Assembly: GCA_020744425.1 (NCBI GenBank)
Contig: JAGMUV010000028.1
Location: 806,001-870,000, forward strand
Length of the DNA stretch: 64,000 nucleotides
Direction of reading: 5' to 3'
DNA from: Dactylonectria macrodidyma
Lineage: Eukaryota > Ascomycota > Sordariomycetes > Hypocreales > Nectriaceae
Shown: one piece after another, positions 1 to 10,229 of the stretch
Position numbering within the stretch: position 1 is the first letter of the stretch
Layout of the letters: every line of letters begins with the position of its first letter
Notes under the pieces: generated by a model
What the model saw: only the letters and a program-made list of their open reading frames with translations
The model's database searches: none
What the model was told of the DNA's origin: nothing
Position numbers and translations under genes: made by a program

Positions 1-1495
1 TCTCTGATCTATCTCACCCCTTCCCTCATCTACAGTCATCTTCCCTCCTTGACGTAGGCGGGTTCTTTTTGCTCTACGCTGCTTACTAAGAGTCTCATTT
101 GCCTGTCGAAGGATCTGGTTCTCAGACTTTAATAATGCCATTTGATGCATTATTGCCTTTGTTCCCTTAGAAAATGACTCAAGCGCCTTAAGGATAGATG
201 CTGGAGAGCTGCTTTGATGCCTTCTCACTTGTCTTTTAAGGTATTCAGACTGCGAACTAGCCTTAAGCACTGTCTTTGGGGTCTTTGAGACCCAAGGGTC
301 AGGGAGGCCGACCTCCTCTGCAGCCAGTGTTGGAGTCCGTAGCTGCACATTAAGCTTTGATATGACATATTCTGGGTTTAAGGGAACAAGTCCAGCCCCT
401 CGAAAACCTCCTTTAATATTACTTCTTGTCATAGCGGCTGCGTGGGCAGCGTAGAAGGCTGGGAAGAACTCGGTCTTCGTAACGTGGGTTATAGAGCATC
501 TGATTAATTGCTCAATTTCTTAACCATAGGCTGTTTTAAGCGGCCCAAAGCACCCGACATCAAGAGGCTAGAGCAGATGAGATGAATGAGGCAGCATATA
601 AAGCGTAATGATATCATTCTCTTCACAATATTTCTCAAAGTCGACGGAGTGGTGACTTTCGTACCCATCGAGGATCAGAAGACGATAGCGACCGGTCAAT
701 CGATTATTTGTATGCCGGTCAAAGTGCTTGAGCCACTCAAGACCTGTCTCATTGTCGGTCCAGCCATTTTGAGTCGTCGCAATAGCCCAATCGCCCGGGA
801 GGTTGCTTTCTCGGTACTAGCTAGCGAGGTGATATTGGCCCGTAACCACGATGAACGGCTGGATCGCCCAGCCTTCTGCATTGATCGCCTGAATGACTAT
901 AACCCATTCCCGGTTTCTAAGCTGGACTGATTTCGGGTTTCCACGCCTATCTATGCCTATGACGACCATTCTGCTTGCGATTATGCCCATTATAAAGCCG
1001 GTCTCGTCAAAGTTATAGATATTAGCTAGGTCAATACTATATTTCGCGATTGTGTTCTCTACGAGCCGGAACCAGTTGCGAATAATAGTTGGATCTTCGC
1101 ATTTAGCCCTCTGATAGTCGTATTTACGAAAAAAAACGCGTCTTGAGGTCTGATTGTCGCCTGACGAAGTTGGAAGCCCAGCGCTTGCCGACAGGTGACG
1201 CGTCGCGGTCGGCGAGCAGTCGGTTGGCCATTTCTTCAACACCACGCAGTCGCGGGGGAAATCCTCGCGAATCCAGGTCGAGGATGAACTGGACAATGAT
1301 CTGCTCCTCTAGATCGGATAGCTTGCGTGATTTGGGGATAGTATCGCGTCGAGATTGAATGCCCTTCTGTCGGCGATATAAGGTCCAAAAATGGACCTGG
1401 TAGATGCTTGCAGCGCGTCGGGGACTTAATTTTGGGTCATTTTGAAGGGCTTGAAGAGCAAGAAGTATAGAAGCCTCGTTATTAAATTAAGACAT
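1..1495 (-). pseudogene. decayed pogo/Fot-type DDE transposase, cut by window edge
   Basis: Reading the minus strand from an ATG at 1495 gives an N-terminal helix-turn-helix and CENP-B-like region, then the pogo DDE core. NFDETGF (first catalytic Asp) lies near 1000, LILDGYESH (second) near 670, and a PLDVG motif (third) near 565. The frame is broken by a stop at codon 3, by stops just after the 817 end, before PLDVG and shortly beyond it, and by a +1 slip in an A8/T8 run at 1129-1136. Most stops are TAA or TAG where relatives would have Gln or Trp, so one transition explains each; this fits RIP. The C-terminal part runs off the window at base 1, so the second terminal repeat is not visible. 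The family call is firm; the exact subfamily is not. Confidence 0.8.
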
Positions 1496-1553
1496 GTTTG
1501 GTGGTTGAGAATCAATTGATTAAATGGAAGAAAGAGTGATTGAGAGATTTTTG

Positions 1554-1600
1554 TTGCACTCGCTTGTTTGTTGCACTCGCTTATCAAGTACGTTATGTCT
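1554..1600. repeat. probable terminal repeat of the left-edge pogo element
   Basis: Just outside the transposase start, TTGCACTCGCTT occurs twice (from about 1554 and 1570), followed by ATCAAGTACGTTA. A short motif doubled at this place is typical of pogo/Fot ends. The partner end is outside the window, so the boundary is inferred. Confidence 0.4.
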
Positions 1601-1895
1601 AATATATTTATATAGTTTTAGTAATGATGTAAGTAAAGTACATATAACGATGTATGTAACATCCTAGCTAGTATTCAGAGCGGGCTGCTAGTTTGCGGAT
1701 TGAATCTTCTCACAAATCATACCTAAACACAAAAGAGGTATCCAGGCCACTAAGAGAATAAGGATATAAAAGTCCAGAATCCTTCCGATCTGCACTAATT
1801 ATAAACCCAAAGTATTAAAGAAGATAACAGTAGATCAGCTCGAGGTTAAAGAATGAATTAGTATAATTAAGCTGTGGGTATTTTAGGGGAACGTC
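1601..1895. other. AT-rich spacer
   Basis: AT-rich sequence without a convincing ORF between the pogo remnant and the rhodopsin-like gene. The part next to that gene's stop at 1896 probably holds its 3' UTR. No other structure was seen. Confidence 0.4.
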
Positions 1896-3222
1896 CTAGA
1901 CTGCGGCCTCAATCGTCGTAACTGTTGTCTTCTTAATGCCAGAGTGGTATTCTCTGCAGCCACTTTCTGAATCAAACCGGTCCACGCTCTCGTCGCTCGA
2001 CTTGGCTTCTGTATGTACCAAGATCGTCGTCTGGGCCGTGATGCGGGCCGGGGTCGCCATGCGGTCTCGGAGCTGATACTCATCAAGGCCAACATTGATA
2101 GCCCTTTGACTACTCGTCTCGTCCGCAACCTCGTCACGTCGACCGCTGAACAACGACTGCCAGTTCTTCCCACTCGGCAACGTTCCATGGCTGTAGTTAT
2201 TATTGCCTGTCGTAGGTGCCTTGCGCGATCCTTTGCCGTAAATGCTGCCTAGGAAGCGCTTCAAGATGGGGCGGAGACAAGGCAAGCTACCAGCGATGAT
2301 ACCGACGTTGAGTTCGACAGCCGTCCAAATAGTGAGGTTGCGCGAATCCCACAGCCAGTCGCCGACCTTGCCATAGTTAGTTATATAGACCAACTTGACA
2401 ACGGCGGCCGCGCAGGCGAAGACACCGAGACCCAGGATACCAATAAGAGAGATCCGAGTGCGGAAATGCACGTTGAGATTCCAGAGCATTGGTATAGGAA
2501 TAACGATAGCAAAGAGGAGATCAGTGAGGATATTGAAGGAGGCATTAGCGTAGGAGAGACCTTGGCGAGCCTGCCGAGACCAGCAAGTTGCTTTTACCGT
2601 GTTATCCCAGAAGCAACGAATATTGGTGCACTGAAAGAGTATGGTCTAGGAGTAAAGTCAGCAGATAGAATGGTATTCTAAGAATATAGCATTATCAACA
2701 TACGAAGAAGCATCCAATAGTATAAAATACCATAAAGCCCATAATAGAGAGAATTAGGTATTTATAAGACTTTATCGATGCAATACGCAATAGCGACGAC
2801 CCAACGGAGAGTTTAACCACACAGATAGCTATTAAGAAGATCGGTTGGCTGATGAAGTTTAGTTTCAGGCCAGTCTGGTAGATAGCCGGGTCGACGTCGC
2901 CAATATGTCGTCCGGCGCCGTGGAGCACTTGTGGGATAATAAGACCCTGACCAGCCCAGGCCAAGGCTATGGCGATAGTCATGAACGCATCCTGCAGCGC
3001 GAGTTGATCAGCATAAGCATCTCCAAGTTGTGTTAAGCAGGGAAAAGCAGGCAGTGTGGATTTCTGACTTACATCCCATCCCGTATTACGGATAACGAAT
3101 AATCGCACATAACTTCGTGCAATCATTGTGATCGTCGCTAACGTCGTGACCAAGAGCGTTGCGGCCAAGATATCGGGGCCTCGATTTTCGTCTGGATTGG
3201 AAGGGAGAGCAGGGTTATTCAT
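1896..3222 (-). CDS. rhodopsin-like seven-transmembrane membrane protein (fungal rhodopsin/PTH11-like family)
   Basis: Three exons on the minus strand: 3222-3073, 2991-2704 and 2645-1896. The introns are 81 nt (GTAAGT..CTGCAG) and 58 nt (GTATGT..CTAG) and restore one frame of 395 codons. The first join gives GWDDAFM and the second gives CFFTILFQC, both hallmarks of the fungal rhodopsin-domain family of integral membrane proteins. Hydrophobic segments run from the N-terminus to about residue 280, followed by a polar Ser/Thr-rich cytosolic tail. A conserved CTNIRCFWD segment lies in the mid loop. The family is abundant in filamentous ascomycetes and related to PTH11; ligands are mostly unknown. 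The gene is intact and lies head-to-head with the tyrosinase, about 850 bp apart. It has no retinal-binding evidence, so it should not be called an opsin. Confidence 0.85.
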
Positions 3223-4074
3223 GGTGGATTACTTCTGCGTGTGTATGTTCCATTGGGGAGCTGGAGACTGCGATAACCAAAGTAGAAGTATGACGAGGAG
3301 ACCTGGAGATGCAAATGTGGGGCTCGGTAGACAATACCAACCAACTTGCTGGTTAGACTACTGGGGACTATCAAACATTCAGACACGGGCCCCACATGAA
3401 CCTTTCCTGACCTCGGTAAGATCCTTGAAAGACATACGGTCATAGCGCATTACTAGGGTGTTCTAGTCAGATTTTACGAGTTCCCGGTTTAACTCCTCAG
3501 CCGTTCTAACCGAAATCAGTTCATGTGGGACAAGCTCATCATCGTAAGACATTCCTTTTGTTGGAACGGAAAAAGCCGCAAGAACCCACTCGGTTTGGCT
3601 AGCGCTACTGTCGAAGCGGCTGAAGGGTAGCATCTAGAAGTTAGGCCTCATCAGCAACTTCCCGCCTTTCGCCCCTTAACAAAAGGCCAGCGCCTATTCT
3701 AAGGACAAAAGCTGAATGTCAAGCTAGACGCTGCCGCAATTACCGATGCTACATGCCGAGTTCCGGATGTCAGAGATTGTTAATTACACAGCGCGCCCAA
3801 TTCGACCATGTCCTTGTCTTGCTCTGCTAGGCGACCCATTCAACTGGTCAGTTATGAGGGACCAACTGCAATTACAATGCCTTCGTGCAGTCAATGGTTT
3901 GGCCAGGGATCCTCTAGTCTCCTCTTGGCCATAGCCATGGGTACAGCCTAGTGTGTATATACTCCGCCACAGCTTCACGCTCTTCACCCTCCTGCACCCG
4001 AGACAAAAGGTGTCGAAAACGTGGATCTCTATTGACCCCTTCTCCAATTGTCTCTTCTTAGTCCCGTTGCCATC
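3223..4074. promoter_or_regulatory. shared upstream region of the rhodopsin-like gene and the tyrosinase
   Basis: No gene seen. The start codons of two divergent genes face each other across about 850 bp, so both promoters must be here. A TATATA at 3956-3961 lies about 115 bp before the tyrosinase ATG and is a plausible TATA element. Co-regulation is only a possibility. Confidence 0.45.
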
Positions 4075-5443
4075 ATGCGTGCGGGATATCTCACCATCCT
4101 AGCCTTCAAAGCCGCTTCTGCGGTTATGAGCTCGCCAGCTCCTGTTCCTCATACCACTACTGATGCTGGCGCGGTAGAGGCCACTGAGGGGGTTGCTCAG
4201 CTTGCTGACTTAGCCGCTGGTGCTTTCGATCAAGCCCAGGCGATTGCTGAGAGCGACCCTCATAAGCGTAGTAGCACATGCAGCTGGAGCAATATCCGCA
4301 TCCGAAGAGAATGGTAAGTTCACCTCGGTCGCCAAGAACGATACTCCTACTAGTACTATGAGGACCTCGGGCGCTTATAATACTTTCTTTTAGGGGCAAC
4401 TTATCCACGACTGAGAAGAAGGCCTACATCTCTGCCGTCAAGTGCCTTCAGTCCAAGCCCGCCCTAACCCCTGCGTCGGCTGCCTTCGGTGCGAAGACTC
4501 GCTTCGATGACTGGGTGGCTACGCATATCAACCAGACCTTGACTATCCACTACACTGGCAACTTCCTCATGTGGCACAGGTATTTCACCTGGATGTACGA
4601 GGAGGCACTGAGGAATGAGTGCGGCTACATCGGTACCCAGCCTGTAAGAGCATCCTTGGTCCTCTATCTTCAATCCGTTGTCTTAACAAGTGCCGTCAGT
4701 ACTGGGACTGGGCCAAGACTGCCGTCACTGGCCTGCATAGCTCTCCTATTTTCGATGGCAGTGATACTTCCATGTCCGGAGATGGCGCATACATTCCCGA
4801 CCGGGAGGAAATCATCCTCGGTGGTAGCTCCGGCCTTCCCCCAATCTACCTCCCTGCCGGCACTGGCGGTGGCTGCGTCACGTCCGGTCCCTTCAAGGAT
4901 ATGGTCGTCAATCTTGGGCCTGCTGCCCTTGCCCTGCCCGGCGGTGACGTCGAAAGCAACCCCAATGGCCCTCTTGCTTACAACCCTCGCTGCCTCAAGC
5001 GTGACTTGACGGACATCATCAACCAGCGATACGCTAACGCCACTGCCGTCCTCTCCAACATCCTCAACCCCAAGAACATCTACGACTTCCAGATGCAGAT
5101 GCAGGGCATCCCCGGTAGTGGTAGCATCGGCATCCACGGCGGCGGCCACTACACTCTTGGAGGTGATCCTGGCCGTGATGTCTTTACCTCCCCCGGCGAC
5201 CCTGCCTTCTACCTCCACCATGCCATGATTGACCGTGTCTGGTGGATCTGGCAGATGCTCAGCCCCGCCCAGCGACAGTTCGGCAGCATCGCCCTCATGG
5301 GCACCAACACCTTCCTGAACACTCCTCCCAGCGCAAACACAACCTTCGATGACTACGTCAACCTTGGCTGGACTGGCCCTCAGAGGCAGATTAAGGACTT
5401 AATGAGCACCCTCTCCGGTCCTTTCTGCTACGTTTACTTGTAA
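4075..5443 (+). CDS. secreted tyrosinase (type-3 copper phenol oxidase)
   Basis: Exons 4075-4313, 4394-4643 and 4700-5443 give 410 residues. The introns are 80 nt (GTAAGT..TTTTAG) and 56 nt (GTAAGA..GTCAG). The ATG at 4075 starts a signal peptide; an in-frame TTG at 4048 is not used. CuA ligands are His124, His132 and His141, in IHYTG and MWHRYF (H-x7-H-x8-H). CuB ligands are His309, His313 and His336, in HGGGH and FYLHHAMIDR. The family oxidises monophenols and o-diphenols to quinones, used in melanin or specialised-metabolite pathways. At about 410 residues it belongs to the short fungal tyrosinases, without the long C-terminal extension of the classical melanin enzymes. All copper ligands are present, so activity is expected. 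No polyketide or peptide synthase is nearby, so the product is unknown. Confidence 0.9.
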
Positions 5444-5507
5444 GCGTCGGTGAAGGGTCGCCACGGGCTCTGTATTTAGCTTCTACTTATGTTTAACGCC
5501 TAGTGTA

Positions 5508-5615
5508 GGCCGGAGGCATCCTAGATCATACACACATCAATACAATCATCGTCTTTGGGCTCCACTGGATTAGTACCTATCATCCTGATCATCCTAGCCG
5601 TATTGGATCAAACAG
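5508..5615 (+). repeat. single-arm copy of the foldback MITE family
   Basis: The stretch from CCGGAGGCATCCTAGATC to the CCTAGCCGTATTGGATC block matches one arm of the long hairpin at 24.3 kb and, more closely, the copy at 12.7 kb (both share CTCCACTGGATTAG). Only one arm is present here. Confidence 0.6.
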
Positions 5616-5709
5616 ATATCTGTGTATCAGAGTTTTATGCAAATTCGGGTCTTATGCTGCCACAGGAGGGGGTCAATCCAACAGAGCTCGTAACACGAGG
5701 AACTAATGT

Positions 5710-5878
5710 TGTCACGATGTGTATTTGGGTAGCAGGGCGTGTATATGGCGTGTGACTGCTATAGCAATATCCTTCTAGCTACTTTAGCATAAAGGATGTA
5801 CAGGACTCAGAGTGGGGACTTGACGGAAGCACATACACACACCCAATCAGATGCCTCACACAAGAAAAGATCGTGACA
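5710..5878 (+). repeat. solo Copia LTR with target-site duplication
   Basis: This 169 bp stretch begins TGTCACGATGTG and ends CGTGACA. It is homologous along its length to the 174 bp LTRs of the complete Copia element at 24.7-30.1 kb, with scattered substitutions and a small deletion. It is flanked by AATGT on both sides (5705-5709 and 5879-5883), so it is a genuine solo LTR left by LTR-LTR recombination at an independent, older insertion. Confidence 0.9.
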
Positions 5879-5883
5879 AATGT

Positions 5884-6697
5884 AGAGCCACATTATGCCT
5901 ATAACAGGAGAGTCAAATGGGGCCAGCACAACATACGGAGTAGACTTGGCTGTAGCGCGTTTTCTGTAGCATGAGGCTGGTCCGGTGGCCGGTCTATCCG
6001 GTTGAGACTGACCTAATAGTTCCGTACCGCTCTATCGGGAGAATTGGTGCTAGATTTCTCGCGGAATATCAGCTTTCCTATCTAATGTGCCCTCCGTTCT
6101 CAGAGGATGGTCAGGTTGGATCCACACAGCCACCGCACAGCGTTCTCCATCCAGCGCTAATACAACGCCGCAATCTCACTCTTCGCTAAAGCTGGGCGTC
6201 TGTTCTGTTCTCAAAATCTACACATTCCAGTCCCTGGCCTCTCTAGTTCCTTCTCTGACCGAGTAATACGAAGGTATCGTTCAGCCGAAATACGTATATG
6301 TACAGGACATTCGCCCAACACTCCAACTAGCCCACCTAGCCCTTGCATGGCCCGAAACATCGTAAACATAAATGCAATTTTACCTGCAGGAGACAACGGC
6401 TTGGCAAGGCGTAGGCGTGTTGCTAGCAGTAATCCTAGTAAAGTTAATTTTCCCGTTCATAGCTCTGCCGATCAGCAGATTTTCAGGAGTGAGGAAAGAT
6501 GCCAACGAGTCAGCCTCTCCAGAATGCACACATACAGCTCTGAGAAGGGAGATTAGGGATTATAAGTACCCAGGATAGAGAGCTGCACAGCTCTCAGAGA
6601 TCGTGTCTGTTTCAGTCCCAGAACACTCATTCCCACGCTAATAATTCACTCTGAAATCGTCCACTAATTTACATATTTGCGTTCTTTAGTCTCCAAG
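5884..6697. other. intergenic region, no gene seen
   Basis: No ORF with recognisable similarity and no repeat was found. The last ~100 bp form the 5' leader and promoter of the GPI protein gene. Confidence 0.4.
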
Positions 6698-7910
6698 ATG
6701 CAGCTTTTATCCACTCTCATCTTCGTCGGAGTAGCCTCCGCCTCCGTTCCTCGAATGGCCGGACGATCATCGGCGTTCCTGGCGTTGAAGGGAGTCATAG
6801 AGCGTCAGGTTGACTTCTGTGAACCGATTTCCGCACCCTACACTTGCGAGAGATCTTGTGGTCCGGGATTTGTAGAGTGCATTGCCTTCCCTACATGCTA
6901 CAACCCTGGCAGAGGGGACGCTTGCTGCTCGGACGGATGTTAGTCCGCCCAACCTGAGGAAGTGTTCTGCTATTTGAAGCAGCTAACCTATGTTTGTAGC
7001 CTACTGCCCCGCTGGTTCCTACTGCACCGACGCTGGTTGCTGCCCAGATGAACTCTCTCTCTCGGAATGTGGCGCCACGGCAACCTTGAGCGTTATTCCG
7101 CCGCCGGCTACCGAAGAACCCAGCACGTCGACGAGCCCTCCGGAGCCTACTACTGCTGATGAGACTACGTCGGATGCGGAGCCCACTAGGTCGGAGGCAG
7201 GGCCCACTACTGCTTCTGAGTCATCTACCGCTACTTCTACCGCCGAGTCCAGTACCGAGACCGAGACCACGACCGAAGCCGCGACGACTGCTGAGAGCAC
7301 TACCGCCTCTGAGACTGAGACTGAGACCACCACTGCGGAGACCACTACCGTTGCGAAAACCACTACTGGTCCTGCTGACAGCACCACTCTCACTTCGACT
7401 ATCCTATCCACTTCCGGCCGCTATTCTAACGCCTCTACTATTGTCACCTCGACCATCACGGCCACCAACGTCTACACCATCACCTCCTGCGCTCCCACTG
7501 TCACCAACTGCCCTTACGGCTCCGTGACTACTAAGGTTGTCACCTCCACCACCCTCGTCTGCCCTCAGAGCACTGCCACCTACACGCTCCACCAAACTGT
7601 CAAGTGCGCATACGGCCAGGGCGACTGCAGCGCCGGCTCGATCACGACCATCGACAAGGTCGTCACCATCTACCCGCTCACCGAGAACCCCGTTCCCACC
7701 CCGGTTCCTGGCAGCCCTGACTATGTTCCTCCGGCCAAGAACGCCACTACCACTTACAAGCCCACCTACCACATCACCGATAAGGCTCCTACCTACACTG
7801 CGCCTAGCTCTGAGTCCACTGAGACCAAGTATGTTACCGGTGGTGCTGGCTGGAACGCACCTGGAATGGCCGCTGTGGCCATGGGTGTCGTTCTTGCTGC
7901 TGCTATCTAA
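6698..7910 (+). CDS. GPI-anchored cysteine- and Ser/Thr-rich cell-wall protein
   Basis: Exons 6698-6938 and 7000-7910, with a 61 nt intron (GTTAGT..TTGTAG), code for 383 residues. The ATG at 6698 starts a signal peptide (hydrophobic, ending Ala-Ser-Ala). A compact Cys-rich module of about 14 cysteines covers residues ~40-115, with CCSDG and CPAGSYC repeats; the join supplies the Ser in SDGSYC. A long Thr/Ser/Glu/Pro-rich stretch (~125-215) follows, clearly a target for O-glycosylation, then a second Cys-containing segment. The C-terminus is a hydrophobic tail after GGAGWNAPG, as expected for GPI-anchor addition. This architecture is seen in fungal wall adhesin-like proteins; no enzyme activity is implied. 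High GC in the third codon position suggests it is expressed and not affected by RIP. Confidence 0.75.
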
Positions 7911-8143
7911 GCTGGCTGTCTCAGTCTCGTAAATGTCGAAGAACCTGGATTTTGAGGGCTGGACTGTTTAGACCTAATTGCTGCCTTAGGCCCGTCTAAT
8001 CATCTGGGTGCTCGCCTTTTATCTTTCGTTTCTTGTAATTTATATCAACATTGGCACGACAGATTTCATCGATCCGCTATGCTATGCCAGTGACATTTCG
8101 CAGAAAGTGGCAAAGCCAACATATAGACTCCTGAGCTTCAACT

Positions 8144-8605
8144 TCAGGATCGGGTCCAATTGAAGGCGATAATGGGCATGATTGAGAAACGTACATATGA
8201 GGTCTCCTCCTTAAAAAACACGTCCGAATAATTAATTTCACGCACAGCTCCAAGACCCACAAATGATAACTCATTAGGACCAACTCTAACAACCGTGCCT
8301 ATTGTAATGAGTAAATAATCATGACAAGTTAGGCCCGTGTCCAAGATCGAGTTACTTACCGGACTTAAGGTGGGCATTATGACTTCTCTCAGACTTGCGG
8401 CCCTTGAGGTTTCTAATTCGGCGCCCAGTTGAGACACACGAGCAAATGGCGGCCCAGGAAGGTTACGCAACTGGTGGAGCAATAGATGGTACAATATCGA
8501 GAGGTGAAGCTGTATACAAGCAAAAGCTAGTCCACCAGAGCATAGCTGAAGCGTGGTGTTAGCAAGAGGAGCCGACAGAACAAAGGTATTATTCATATTT
8601 GCCAT
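8144..8605 (-). pseudogene. cytochrome P450 N-terminal fragment
   Basis: The minus-strand ATG at 8605 leads a hydrophobic membrane anchor, the proline-rich hinge NLPGPPFARVSQ and, after a 61 nt intron (8299-8359, GTAAGT..ATAG), TVVRVGPNELSFVG. These are the N-terminal signatures of fungal microsomal P450s. The reading frame stops at 8144 after about 130 residues. There is no I-helix, ExxR or heme-binding Cys motif, so no active enzyme can be made. Its substrate class cannot be told from this part. Confidence 0.75.
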
Positions 8606-8830
8606 TATTTTAGTAGCGTCTTCCTGCTCTCATGAACACCAGCAGAAGTACCGGGGATGTTGAGTCTCAACCATTTTTATTTACTATGGAAACCTGAACG
8701 GTGGCGGAAATGGAGATCTGACGTGATCCGGGGAGATGCCGCGATTAAATGAGGTAGTTTGGTACTGGCGGGCGGGGAGGTTAGGGTAATTACTCTACCT
8801 GCGGAGATGAATCTATTCATGGAGGTGTTG

Positions 8831-10227
8831 CTAGAAACACGAAATGCCATCGCCAAATCTAAAAGGAGCTCTCGTCTTAGGCTGCCTATTAGGGTTAAAG
8901 CTCGACAACTTCTCATCCATAGCAGCAGGTTTCCCATAAGATAAGCCGATAAGCCCCTGGACAGCTAACTGCTCTTCTTTTGTTAAGTAATGACGTTTAA
9001 TCTTTTCGGGTAAGTGGGTGTAGAATGAGACTCGGGGCGATAATCCGCTGTAAGAAGCGGCTGGGCAATCCGAATGGTCCTCTTTATGCAAATCGACAAT
9101 CGGCTCCTCGTCCGTAGCTAAAAAGAAAGTCGTCGGACCCGAGACGGAACCCATGTTAAGTTTGAGTGGGGGTAGTAGACGGTTGCGAGCGCGGAGTATC
9201 CGAGAGGTCGACACGTCCTAGCCGTATCCATTTCGTCATCAGCTAGCAGAAACCTCGAGGAGAGTACGAGAAGAATTTGTCCTGGGCAGTGGCTGTTATT
9301 CGAGAAACTTGGTAATTCTGTTCCTAAGCCGTAGCTGCAACGCAATGCATATACTTCTATAGAACAAAAAACATGGTTCTCTCTCGGACACATACTGAGA
9401 TAAATAATATAAAGATATGTAGGCACATACCGAATTTTCAATTTTATGTGTGAATCCTTCACCATGTCGTGGGTGCCAATTACCTTGGCAATAGCACTTT
9501 GCCTCGGGGACTTCAGTGACGTTTTTTTGGGCACTGCTTATACTAGCAGTGATGCTAGGATGAAAATTCCGAAGTGGAAGCGCGTTAGAGATTTCCTTTC
9601 GAAGTGTTTCCTTCATCTCCGCAGGAAACCTCTTCAAAGTGGTCGATACTGCGGTTTCCAAATGGGACAGTGTCTCCTCATCCGAACTCATCCAATCTTC
9701 CACCCTTGCAGGTTTCGAATTAACATTGCCGTCATCGGTTGAGATGTTGCTATAGACAGAAGCACTGGTAGGAAATTCGAGGGAGAGGTCGACAGCGGGA
9801 ACGAAGTTAAGATAACCCCAAAAGTCATCCTCGATGAGTGTTGTGCTTGGAATCTCTGCATCTGTGCTCTGAAAAGTACAATACTCTGGCTCAGGCATGA
9901 CACCTTTCATCGGCTTAACCGCTGATAGAGGTACATTTTCCCGAAGGAGATTGCGACTTCGAGGCGATGGAAGAGCTGCCATTCTGGTCAATGTAGTTCT
10001 GGTTTGCAGAGAAACAAAACAGCCTTGTAGTCAGAATTGAAGAGGTTATACTTGGATAAGTAAGACAAAATGAAGAAGATCACCTCGTACTGGAGTTCGA
10101 CGGGATTTGCACATTTGACATGTACCGTTGTAAAGACTCCAAGGTTAGCGGGTCGAATAGCATTGAAACGCAGGGTAACCTCGCATGCGGGGAAGATCCA
10201 TTGGTGATACGATTTCGATGCGAACAT
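8831..10227 (-). CDS. hypothetical multi-exon protein (uncertain model)
   Basis: Three open stretches on the minus strand look linked by introns. The first starts at ATG 10227 (MFASKSYHQW). A possible GTACGA..CCAG intron joins it to a long segment at 9991-9430 containing LPSPRSRNLL, an acidic/Ser-rich region and a Cys-x-Cys motif (AKCYCQGNW). A GTATGT..CTCAG intron near 9433-9399 may follow. A last open stretch at 9214-8831 contains YLTKEEQLAVQGLIGL. I do not recognise a family. The C-x-C segment is loosely like that seen before the variable part of some fungal ankyrin-type proteins, but no ankyrin repeats are visible. Exon borders other than the first are guesses, and the locus may be a pseudogene. 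Confidence 0.35.
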
Positions 10228-10229
10228 AC

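Noticed and set aside
4048..4074. Earlier in-frame start of tyrosinase
   Set aside because: The codon is TTG; the ATG at 4075 opens a standard signal peptide.
4670..5221. 183-codon ORF antisense to the tyrosinase
   Set aside because: Mirror of GC-rich coding sequence; no motif, while the sense strand has every tyrosinase ligand and good introns.
7019..7411. Val/Ser-rich ORF antisense to the GPI protein
   Set aside because: Direct consequence of Thr/Glu codon repeats on the sense strand.
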